NCBI GenBank assembly: GCA_023301005.1
Contig: JALZVK010000395.1
Coordinates: 1-36,689 of the forward strand
Length of the DNA stretch: 36,689 nt
Direction: 5' to 3'
From: Saprospiraceae bacterium
Lineage (GTDB): Bacteria; Bacteroidota; Bacteroidia; Chitinophagales; Saprospiraceae
Translations under genes and position numbers: made by a program
Notes under the pieces: model-generated
Databases searched by the model: none
What the model was told of the DNA's origin: nothing
Seen by the model: the letters and a program-made list of their open reading frames with translations, nothing else
Shown here: positions 24,864 to 31,753 of the stretch, piece by piece
Numbering within the stretch: the stretch's first letter is position 1
How the letters are laid out: every line of letters begins with the position of its first letter

Positions 24864-25031
24864 ATGACACAAGATTTTGCATTTAGAAAATTAAATTTAT
24901 TTAGAAAATTGACCGAACTTCAAAATGAAGATGAAGATTGGGGAAAAGCATTAACTGAGAAAGACCAAGCAAATATAGAGCAAGGTCTAAAAGATATTGA
25001 AGAAGGAAGAACTATTTCTTTAGAAGAATAA
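24864..25031 (+). CDS. Small antitoxin-like protein
   Basis: The ORF track starts at 24786 (81 aa). I prefer the ATG at 24864 (55 aa, MTQDFAFRKLNLFRKL at its start) because the preceding TTTTTATAAAAATAAATAT and the following ATGACAC recur at the start of the next gene (25113), suggesting a shared start context. The C-terminal half (DWGKALTEKDQANIEQGLKD, then IEEGRTISLEE) is strongly helical and acidic and resembles the tails of small antitoxins that often end in GLKDIEEGR-like stretches before a toxin gene. No toxin of the RelE/ParE type follows. Function is uncertain; an orphan antitoxin or a remnant is possible. Confidence 0.6.
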   Translation: MTQDFAFRKLNLFRKLTELQNEDEDWGKALTEKDQANIEQGLKDIEEGRTISLEE

Positions 25032-25112
25032 TGTGAAAACGAAGAAAAAATTTAAATAAAAATAGCCCTTTCTGCTACCGCCACTCAACAACTTTTTATA
25101 AAAATAAATATA

Positions 25113-25352
25113 ATGACACTTGTAAAATTATTTGGAAATATAGCTGATACTTTTGCTCAAATGGATCCTGAGAAAGTTATTTCTATGAAGGCCTCTGAAG
25201 AGATGTCCAATAGAGTAGCAGAGTTAGTATCTAAGAAAAAAGAAGGAAAAATATCTGAGGAAGAATCAAGTGAACTAGAACGAATTTTATCCTTAGATTT
25301 ATTTATTGGTTTAACTAAAGCTAGAGCACATCAAATATTAGCTAATGGGTAA
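25113..25352 (+). CDS. Small helical protein paired with an HNH endonuclease
   Basis: This 79-aa protein has no signal or membrane segment. Its C-terminal half (AELVSKKKEGKISEEESSEL, then LDLFIGLTKARAHQIL) has the form x-KxxEGxLSxEExxELExxLxLxxxxxLxKARA, a pattern I recall for small proteins encoded directly before HNH endonucleases in Bacteroidota and cyanobacteria. The gene overlaps the HNH gene by 8 bp (25345-25352), so the two are surely co-translated. A role as partner or antidote of the nuclease is inference. Confidence 0.7.
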   Translation: MTLVKLFGNIADTFAQMDPEKVISMKASEEMSNRVAELVSKKKEGKISEEESSELERILSLDLFIGLTKARAHQILANG

Positions 25353-25755
25353 GAGATTATCTAAAGCTACCAGAACTAAGGTTGCTGAGCGTGCTGAATT
25401 CAAATGTGAGTATTGTATGATGCAGGAGGAGTTTCTATTTTTATCATTTGAAATAGACCATATTATTAGTATCAAACATGGAGGAGGAAACGAATTTGAA
25501 AATTTAGCATATACTTGTTCTCATTGCAATCAGCATAAAGGCTCAGACCTAACTACCTTTCTAGGTTCATATCAAAATATAGTACCTTTGTTTAATCCAA
25601 GATTACAAGTTTGGGAAGAACATTTTTATGCAGAAAAAGGTATTCTATTTTCCAAAACTGATATAGGAAAAGCTACAATCAAGCTTTTACAAATGAATAA
25701 CCCTGATAGAGTTGAAGTAAGAGAATTTTTCCAACAATTAGGAATTTATCCATAA
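25345..25755 (+). CDS. HNH endonuclease
   Basis: This 136-aa protein is a compact HNH (beta-beta-alpha-metal) nuclease. It has a first zinc-type pair Cys21-x-x-Cys24 (FKCEYC), the FEIDHIISIKHGGGNEFENLA core with Asp38-His39 and Asn53, and a second pair Cys58-x-x-Cys61 followed by NQHKG. The C-terminal part (VPLFNPRLQVWEEHFYAE, then MNNPDRVEVREFF) is common to the small stand-alone subfamily whose members usually follow a short helical gene. It should cut DNA using a divalent metal; the biological target is unknown. It overlaps the upstream gene by 8 bp and is 41 nt before apbE. Confidence 0.92.
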   Translation: MGKRLSKATRTKVAERAEFKCEYCMMQEEFLFLSFEIDHIISIKHGGGNEFENLAYTCSHCNQHKGSDLTTFLGSYQNIVPLFNPRLQVWEEHFYAEKGILFSKTDIGKATIKLLQMNNPDRVEVREFFQQLGIYP

Positions 25756-25796
25756 ATCTTTTCACTACTTTTGCCCCACCTAATAAAAAGTAGCTA

Positions 25797-26855
25797 ATGA
25801 GAAAATTCCTCCTATACCTTTCCATCATTTTTATTTTTTCATGTCAAAGTGAATCAACAGATTCACCTACTCATTATTATAGAATTGTAGGGGAAACTAT
25901 GGGAACGACTTATCACATAACTTATAATGATAGTCTCGGTAGGAATTTCAAAAAAGAAGTAGACTCCATATTAATTGCCATCAATCAAGGTGTTTCCACT
26001 TATATCAAAGATTCAGATATTTCTCTTTTTAATTTTAATAAAGAACAAGACATCACTTTTTCAGGTGATGATATGAAGCCGAGTCATTTTATCCAAGTAA
26101 ATAATGCTGCGCAAGTTATCTATGAAAAAACCGATGGATATTTTGACCCTACGGTAATGCCTTTAGTGAATTATTGGGGATTCGGTTATCAAGAAAAAAA
26201 ACCAGTTACGAAAGTAGATAGTATCAAAGTTGATTCACTTCAACAGTTAGTTGGTTTAGAAAAAATAAAAACAGAATGCGAAGGGAATTTCACAGGTCAT
26301 ATTTGTCATTTGAAAAAAAGCAATTCAAATATCCAACTTGATTTTTCAGCAATTGCAAAAGGTTATGCAGTAGATGTCATTGATGATTTTTTTGATGCAA
26401 AAGGTTTAGAAAATTACTTAGTCGAAATAGGAGGGGAGCTTTCTGCAAAAGGAAAAAATCTTCAAGGCAATTTTTGGAGTACTGCTATTAATACACCTAA
26501 AATTTCTGCGGGACTCAACGAGTACGAAGCCATCGTTTTGATGAATAATAAAGCAATTGCATCTTCTGGAAATTATCGAAATTTTTACGAAGTCGATGGC
26601 GAATGGTACGGTCATGAAATAAATCCAAAAACTGGTTTCCCTGAAAAAAGTAATTTGCTAAGCGTTTCCATTTTGGCAGATGATTGTATGAGTGCTGATG
26701 CTTACGCAACTGCAATGATGGTCATGGGTTTAGAAAAATCAAAAGCGTTAGTCGAAAGACTAAAATATATAGATGCCTTTTTTATTTTTGCGAATGAGGA
26801 AGGAGAGTTAGAGACTTTTTATACAGAAGGTTTTGATGTAGTTGATAATCGATAA
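25797..26855 (+). CDS. apbE: FAD:protein FMN transferase (ApbE), lipoprotein
   Basis: ApbE attaches FMN from FAD to a threonine of target flavoproteins such as Na+-NQR or Rnf subunits. The N-terminus MRKFLLYLSIIFIFSC is a lipoprotein signal with Cys16, as in many periplasmic ApbE proteins. Family motifs are VGETMGTTYHITY near residue 30, YFDPTVMPLVNYWGFG, LDFSAIAKGYAVDVI (substrate/FAD region), YLVEIGGELSAKGKN, IASSGNYRNFY, and MSADAYATAMMVMG near the C-terminus with metal-binding residues. The 352-aa length is normal. No flavin-acceptor protein is encoded next to it. Confidence 0.95.
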   Translation: MRKFLLYLSIIFIFSCQSESTDSPTHYYRIVGETMGTTYHITYNDSLGRNFKKEVDSILIAINQGVSTYIKDSDISLFNFNKEQDITFSGDDMKPSHFIQVNNAAQVIYEKTDGYFDPTVMPLVNYWGFGYQEKKPVTKVDSIKVDSLQQLVGLEKIKTECEGNFTGHICHLKKSNSNIQLDFSAIAKGYAVDVIDDFFDAKGLENYLVEIGGELSAKGKNLQGNFWSTAINTPKISAGLNEYEAIVLMNNKAIASSGNYRNFYEVDGEWYGHEINPKTGFPEKSNLLSVSILADDCMSADAYATAMMVMGLEKSKALVERLKYIDAFFIFANEEGELETFYTEGFDVVDNR

Positions 26856-26910
26856 TGAAAATTGTCGAATAGAATAATTTAAAACGAGATTAATATTTTT
26901 TTAAAAAAAT

Positions 26911-27018
26911 GTTCTTTGAAAAATTTCGTGGTCAGATAAAAATTGAAAATAAAAGCGACCGAAGGAAGTGTTATTTTTAATTTTTATCTGACTTATAACA
27001 CGAAATATTTCAAAGAAC
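26911..27018 (+). repeat. Structured leader element, copy C (before the exonuclease)
   Basis: The clearest copy. Outer arms GTTCTTTGAAAAATTTCGTG and CACGAAATATTTCAAAGAAC are nearly perfect; then GTCAGATAAAAATT with AATTTTTATCTGAC, an AAATAA/TTATTT extension, the loop AAGCGACCGAAGGAAGTG and the one-sided bulge TTATAA. It ends 13 nt before the exonuclease ATG. Confidence 0.8.
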
Positions 27019-27031
27019 TAAATAAACAATC

Positions 27032-27847
27032 ATGGAATTTAACCTAGATAGAGACTTATGTTTTTTTGATGTAGAGTCAACAGGCTTAAGTGTAGTAAGA
27101 GATAAAATTTTGCAAATCGCAATTGTCAAATATCATAAAAACGGAGACGCTCCAAAAGAGTTGAGCATGATGATTAATCCAGGAATTCCAATTTCTGAAG
27201 AGGCAATGAATGTACATGGAATCACTCCTAAGATGTTAGCGAACAAACCTACTTTCCAACAAGTCGCCAATGAGCTTTTAGAATTTATTGGTGATGCAGA
27301 TTTAGCAGGTTATAATTCTAATCGTTTTGATGTGCCGATGTTGATGGAAGAATTTTCGAGAGTAGGCATAGAGTTTAATATGGACAAAAGACGAACGATA
27401 GATGTGCAACGTATTTTTTATAAAATGGAACCTCGGACATTGAGTGCTGCGCTGAAATTTTACGCAGGTAAAAAAATCATAAACGCACACGATGCCTTAG
27501 CTGATGTACATGCAACAGTTGATGTGTTAAAAGGACAATTAGAAAAGTATGATGGCGTTGATATGGAAGACGGCGAAGGATTTATGATTGATGCGCCTGT
27601 GAAAAATGATATGGAAGCACTCTATCGTTTTACGACTGATGATAAAATGATTGATGCTACAATGAAATTAAAATACAACCACGAAGGAGTAATCGTTTTT
27701 AATTTCGGAAAATATGTAGGACAAAATGCAGCTAAAGTTTTAACTGAAGATAAAAATTATTACAACTGGATTTTGAATAAAGAGTTCTCTTCTCAAGTCA
27801 AACAGTTAGTCAAAAAGCTAGTAAAAGAATATAAAAGTCAAAGTTAA
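27032..27847 (+). CDS. DEDDh-type 3'-5' exonuclease (DNA polymerase III epsilon-like)
   Basis: The 271-aa protein has an N-terminal exonuclease domain (1-170) with all three Exo motifs: FDVESTG (Asp and Glu metal ligands), HGITPKM and AGYNSNRFDVPML, and HDALADVHATVDVL with the general-base His and last Asp, which makes it DEDDh. The C-terminal part ends in a small motif, FNFGKYVGQNAAKVL...YYNWIL, seen after exonuclease domains in several Bacteroidota proteins and related to the C-terminal domain of exodeoxyribonuclease X-like enzymes. It could serve in proofreading or DNA repair. It lacks a polymerase or GIY-YIG domain. Structured element C lies in its leader and a large inverted repeat follows it. 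Confidence 0.92.
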   Translation: MEFNLDRDLCFFDVESTGLSVVRDKILQIAIVKYHKNGDAPKELSMMINPGIPISEEAMNVHGITPKMLANKPTFQQVANELLEFIGDADLAGYNSNRFDVPMLMEEFSRVGIEFNMDKRRTIDVQRIFYKMEPRTLSAALKFYAGKKIINAHDALADVHATVDVLKGQLEKYDGVDMEDGEGFMIDAPVKNDMEALYRFTTDDKMIDATMKLKYNHEGVIVFNFGKYVGQNAAKVLTEDKNYYNWILNKEFSSQVKQLVKKLVKEYKSQS

Positions 27848-27848
27848 T

Positions 27849-27962
27849 TTATCGCAGAGTTGAGAAAGAGTTTGGCGCAGAGTTACACAGCGTAATCGAA
27901 AAATTTGTTTAGAAAAACGCTGTGTAACTCTGCGCCAAACTCCTTTCAAACTCTGCGGTAAA
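27849..27962. repeat. Large inverted repeat between exonuclease and MbnP genes
   Basis: A central perfect stem of about 23 bp (TTTGGCGCAGAGTTACACAG and its complement) continues outward through CGCAGAGTT...AACTCTGCG with a few mismatches; the loop is about 20 nt. Within each arm GCAGAGTT occurs twice. Palindromes built from similar GCAGAG/GCAAAG words are common between genes in Bacteroidota. It could end transcription in both directions. Confidence 0.75.
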
Positions 27963-27979
27963 AAATAAGAAAGAAAAAT

Positions 27980-28873
27980 ATGTTGAAAGATTCTACCCAA
28001 CTCATCACTCATCGCTCATCATTGCTCACGCTCCTCCTACTTCTTTTTTTATTTCAAAGTTGCTATACACCAACCGAAGGTTGCCTAGATATTAACGCAA
28101 CCAACTTCGATGCATCAGCAGATGAGCAATGCGAAAGTTGTTGCACATATCCTGAATTAGAGTTGACTGTTTTTCATAGTGTCATAACTGAAAGTTCATT
28201 AGGAGCGGATTCTTGTATCAATCATTCCTCTAGTTTTGCATTGACCAATGGAGATGATAATGTTTTTCAAATCAATGATATAGAATTTTATCTATCTGAT
28301 TTTCAGTTAGTAATGATGGATGGAACAATCAAAGAAGTAGAAGACACAATTACACTTTCTATTTATGAAGATATAGTTACTCAAATATCAAAAGATACTT
28401 TAGTCAAAGATGACTTTGTTTTAATCACTCGAAGTCAACCTACTTATAGTATAGGCAATTTCACAGGACCAGGAGCATATATGCAAGTGAAATTTAAAGT
28501 AGGAATTCCATCAGTATTATCAACAACAGATGTAGATACCTTAGCTACTTCACATCCTTTGAGTAGTTCGCAAGGCATGCATTTCGGAGCGAGAGATACA
28601 GGATTTATCTTACAGAACTTTTCAGTAGTAAATGATACAGCTACAAGTCTGACTGCAATTACTGCTTATGAAATAGGAAAAGATGATTTCAATACGATTG
28701 ATGTGGAATTAGATTTCTTTAGAAACTTCGACCCAGGATTCGATATTACAATTCCCCTAAAAGTAAATTACTCAAAATGGCTTCAAGGCATAAATTTTGC
28801 CACAGATAGTGAAGCCACTATTAAAGCGACGATTGTCAGTAATACGGCAGAGGCATTTGAAATTGATGAATAA
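27980..28873 (+). CDS. MbnP-like lipoprotein lacking the tryptophan-rich motif
   Basis: The 297-aa protein has a lipoprotein signal (SSLLTLLLLLFLFQSC, Cys28). A Cys-rich stretch GCLDINATNFDASADEQCES follows (the GCxDxxAxNxxxxA type seen in Bacteroidota surface proteins), and then an MbnP-like beta-sandwich: FQINDIEFYLSDFQLV, YMQVKFKVGIPS, SHPLSSSQGMHFG. MbnP proteins bind copper and are partners of the diheme enzyme MbnH, which in the studied methanotroph pair oxidises an MbnP tryptophan to kynurenine. Here the region after HPL has no Trp and the whole protein has only one Trp, near the C-terminus, so it may not be an MbnH substrate. A later in-frame TTG at 28022 is an alternative start. Confidence 0.78.
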   Translation: MLKDSTQLITHRSSLLTLLLLLFLFQSCYTPTEGCLDINATNFDASADEQCESCCTYPELELTVFHSVITESSLGADSCINHSSSFALTNGDDNVFQINDIEFYLSDFQLVMMDGTIKEVEDTITLSIYEDIVTQISKDTLVKDDFVLITRSQPTYSIGNFTGPGAYMQVKFKVGIPSVLSTTDVDTLATSHPLSSSQGMHFGARDTGFILQNFSVVNDTATSLTAITAYEIGKDDFNTIDVELDFFRNFDPGFDITIPLKVNYSKWLQGINFATDSEATIKATIVSNTAEAFEIDE

Positions 28874-28999
28874 TTGTATAAAACCAACTTTTTTCTTCAA
28901 TTTTGAAAAACAGAACAACTTTAAGAACGTTTAATAATTACTTAAACAAAACTTAAAAGATACCAAGCTCCCCGTTAACTTATATAAAATAAAATCCCT

Positions 29000-29761
29000 A
29001 TGAAAAAGATTTTCACACTTTTATTCTTCTTAGCATTAATTTTACAGTTTTCATGTAAACCTGAACCTTCATTTGAAGGAACTACTGATGTTGAATTAAT
29101 ATTCAAGGGGACTTATGATGCAGAGACTTTATTGATTGATACGGAGTATGATTTTAATGGAACTCCAATTCGATTTGACCAATTTAATTTCTTTATTGGA
29201 AATGTAGCATTGGTAAAAGAGATAGTAGGTAACCCAGAAGAAACTGAATTATTAGAGATTGGTTTTGTTGATTTGAGCTTCAAACCTGTAGATGCTACTA
29301 ATGCAGCAAGTGGATTTGTGGTGACAGCTCCTAATATTCCAATCGGAGACTACTCAGGTATCAAAATTAATATAGGAGTTCCTACCGATTTAAATAAAAC
29401 ATCTTGGAGCGATTACGGTTCAGGTCATCCACTACGTCAAGCAAGTCATTTTTGGTCAGCTTGGGAAAGTTTTATTTTTTCTAAAACAGAAGCAAAATTA
29501 GATATAGATGGCGACGGAGGTTTTACTCATAAATTGTCTTACCACACAGGAACAGATGATGCTTATCGCACTAGATTTATTGCAACAGATATGACCTTAG
29601 AAGAAGATGTAGTTTCAAGTATTACATTAACTGTTGATGCTAAAATGATGTTTGAAGGGATAGATGTAATGGTTGATAATGCAACTCATAATCTTACTGA
29701 TTTGAGTTTGATTAATAAAGTAATGGATAATCTTGCAGGTGAAGCACTTGATATAGAATAA
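29000..29761 (+). CDS. MbnP family copper-binding lipoprotein
   Basis: The 253-aa protein starts with a lipoprotein signal (MKKIFTLLFFLALILQFSC, Cys19). The body is a typical MbnP domain: FDQFNFFIGNVALV, IPIGDYSGIKINIGVPTDLN, and the signature SGHPLRQASHFWSAWESFIF (Trp pair) followed by AKLDIDGDGGFTHKLSYHTG. In studied MbnP one Trp is converted by MbnH to kynurenine to build a copper site. Trp residues here occur in SWSDYG and in FWSAW. The gene lies between the other MbnP-like gene and the diheme gene, all in one direction, supporting a functional trio. Confidence 0.87.
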   Translation: MKKIFTLLFFLALILQFSCKPEPSFEGTTDVELIFKGTYDAETLLIDTEYDFNGTPIRFDQFNFFIGNVALVKEIVGNPEETELLEIGFVDLSFKPVDATNAASGFVVTAPNIPIGDYSGIKINIGVPTDLNKTSWSDYGSGHPLRQASHFWSAWESFIFSKTEAKLDIDGDGGFTHKLSYHTGTDDAYRTRFIATDMTLEEDVVSSITLTVDAKMMFEGIDVMVDNATHNLTDLSLINKVMDNLAGEALDIE

Positions 29762-29767
29762 TATAGA

Positions 29768-29832
29768 GCATATTTAAATATTTTAAATATGCCCTTAGAT
29801 TGAAGAACTATGAATGAAATTCATAGTTCTTC
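29768..29832 (+). terminator. Two hairpins between MbnP and MbnH genes
   Basis: GCATATTTAAA-TAT-TTTAAATATGC (29768-29792) and GAAGAACTATGAAT-GAA-ATTCATAGTTCTTC (29802-29832) are both perfect. The T-run after the second is broken, so partial termination or RNA protection is likely; this could set a lower level of the enzyme than of its substrate. Confidence 0.5.
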
Positions 29833-29856
29833 AATTACAACTCTTTTTAAAAAACT

Positions 29857-30975
29857 ATGACCAAAAAAACTCCTCTTCTCCTTTTAATCTTATTCTTTAT
29901 TATAAGTTGTGGCAGCGACGATGATTGCAACACAACTATGACCACAGGCGACCTTTCTTCAATTCCATATAATCCAACTTCATATGATTTAGTTAATCCT
30001 GTCGGATTTCCTAGTATGTTAATTCCAGCTGATAATCCTTTGACAGTTGATGGAATTGAATTGGGAAGACATCTTTTCTATGATCCAATTCTATCAGCAG
30101 ATAGTACGATGTCATGTTCAAGTTGTCATTTTCCATCATTAAGTTTTACTGATAATAATAAATTTAGCGCAGGAATAGATGGAGTAGAAGGAACTAGAAG
30201 TTCCATGAGTTTGATAAATATCGGCTATGTAGAAAAAGGATTATTTTGGGATGGTCGGGTAAATACATTAGAGGAACAAGCATTGCTTCCAGTTGAAGAT
30301 CCTATCGAACTTCATAATACGTGGACAGCAGTTGTGGCAAAATTTAAAGTCCATCCAACTTATCCAACTATGTTTCGCAAAGCATTTGGAATCAATGATA
30401 CAGAAGAAATCACAAATGAATTAGCTGTAAAAGCTATTGCTCAATTTGAAAGAATATTAATCAGTTCCGATTCTAAATTTGATAAAGTACATTTAAGAGA
30501 AGAAGGATTATTTAATAGTTCTGAGGAGAGAGGTTTTGATATGTTTTTTGATAAAGGTTCGCAGGGAAGTGGTTTGCCAGATGCAGAATGTGCGCATTGT
30601 CATAACGAACCATTAATGACTACTGACGAATATTTTAATAATGGATTAGACTCTGTAAGTTCGCTTTTGGAATTTGCAGATCTAGGGAGAGGTTTAGTGT
30701 TACAGGATACTTTTGAAAATGGAAAATTTAGAGCGCCATCGCTTCGTAATATTGCACTTACTGCACCTTATATGCATGATGGTAGATTCGAGACATTGGA
30801 AGAAGTCATTAATTTTTATAATGAAAGTTCTAATCATACTAATGGCTCCAATGTAGATGTAAATATCTTACCACTTAATCTTAATCAAAGTCAAAAAGAA
30901 GATATTCTTAATTTTTTACATACACTTACGGATTCTGTATTTACTAATAATCCAGCTATCCAAAATCCGTTTTAG
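29857..30975 (+). CDS. Diheme cytochrome c peroxidase family protein, MbnH/MauG-like lipoprotein
   Basis: The 372-aa protein has a lipoprotein signal (Cys18 in IISCGSDDD) and two CxxCH heme c sites: MSCSSCHFPSLSF near residue 87 and AECAHCHNEPLMT near residue 248. Other marks of the bacterial cytochrome c peroxidase/MauG superfamily are GRHLFYDPILSADSTMSC, GLFWDGRVNTLEEQALLPV, KFRAPSLRNIALTAPYMHDG and FETLEEVINFYN. Next to two MbnP-like genes it is best read as MbnH, which uses peroxide-driven high-valent heme to oxidise a Trp of MbnP; a plain peroxidase role remains possible. The acidic SDDD after the lipid Cys resembles the Bacteroidota lipoprotein surface-export signal. Confidence 0.9.
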   Translation: MTKKTPLLLLILFFIISCGSDDDCNTTMTTGDLSSIPYNPTSYDLVNPVGFPSMLIPADNPLTVDGIELGRHLFYDPILSADSTMSCSSCHFPSLSFTDNNKFSAGIDGVEGTRSSMSLINIGYVEKGLFWDGRVNTLEEQALLPVEDPIELHNTWTAVVAKFKVHPTYPTMFRKAFGINDTEEITNELAVKAIAQFERILISSDSKFDKVHLREEGLFNSSEERGFDMFFDKGSQGSGLPDAECAHCHNEPLMTTDEYFNNGLDSVSSLLEFADLGRGLVLQDTFENGKFRAPSLRNIALTAPYMHDGRFETLEEVINFYNESSNHTNGSNVDVNILPLNLNQSQKEDILNFLHTLTDSVFTNNPAIQNPF

Positions 30976-31032
30976 ATAAGTTGTTTTTTTGTATAAATAT
31001 TAAACGAGAGTTTTGTAAAATGGAAATCATAG

Positions 31033-31128
31033 CCCTACGTTTTAACGTAGGGAATAAAATAAAAAAGAGAAGGCTTTAGTCATACATCAATTTTGTGTAT
31101 GGTTAAAGCCTTCTCTTTTTTTATTTTA
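31033..31128. terminator. Tandem hairpins ending the MbnP-MbnH operon
   Basis: CCCTACGTT-TT-AACGTAGGG (31033-31052) is followed by a long stem, AAAAAAGAGAAGGCTTTA with TAAAGCCTTCTCTTTTTTT and an inner CATACA/TGTATG pair, to 31128. A-runs before and T-runs after make the second one a bidirectional terminator. Confidence 0.85.
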
Positions 31129-31753
31129 TAGATGCTCGCTTTGAAAGGTGGTGTTATAAATATCTTTTGTATAACTACTTGATTATTTATTGTATTAAAC
31201 AAAACCCCTACATATTATTTTTAAAAAAAATAATAGATTAAAAAGTATCACTTTTTCTTTCTTGATTTCAGCGAGTTCCTCGCTCTATTTTTATTTTAAA
31301 AAAGAAACAGATCTAATTACCTATCATTTCATTGTTTTCCTTTAAAAAACATCGTTGATATTATTATTATTTTAAATAAATTATTTTTTATATAAAAACG
31401 AAAGTGCTGTCACAGAATCAATCCAATTTAAAATTTATAAGTACTAAAGCTCGGCTTATAGGCATATTTGTTGCCTATAAGTAATTGTTCCTATCAATGG
31501 AATAACACTTTAAAATCTCCCAATTATTCTTTCCCCGTTTTTATCTCCCTGATATAAATATAACACTATACCTACACGCTTTGCAGGATTTGTTTTTTTG
31601 TCAAATAATTAATTACAATTAATGTAATCAATTGACAATGAATAAGTTAATGGACTTTTCTATAATCCTATAGAAAATAAAATGAGTCGTCCATTTTCAT
31701 AACACATCATCTCCAGCATCTTTTTTTGACATCCAAACCGTGTAACAATTTTT
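31129..31753 (+). other. Long AT-rich intergenic region before the subtilase
   Basis: I see no gene in these 625 bp. Small hairpins are AGCGAG-TTC-CTCGCT (near 31271) and CTTATAGGCA-TATTTGT-TGCCTATAAG (near 31453-31479). ATTACA-N5-TGTAAT at 31612-31628 is an operator-like dyad upstream of the subtilase gene. No good TTTG/TAnnTTTG promoter pair was found. Confidence 0.4.

Noticed and set aside
27998-28035. CTCATC-like short tandem words at the start of the first MbnP-like gene
   Set aside because: Three loose copies only, inside the coding sequence for the signal peptide; not a CRISPR or a true repeat array.
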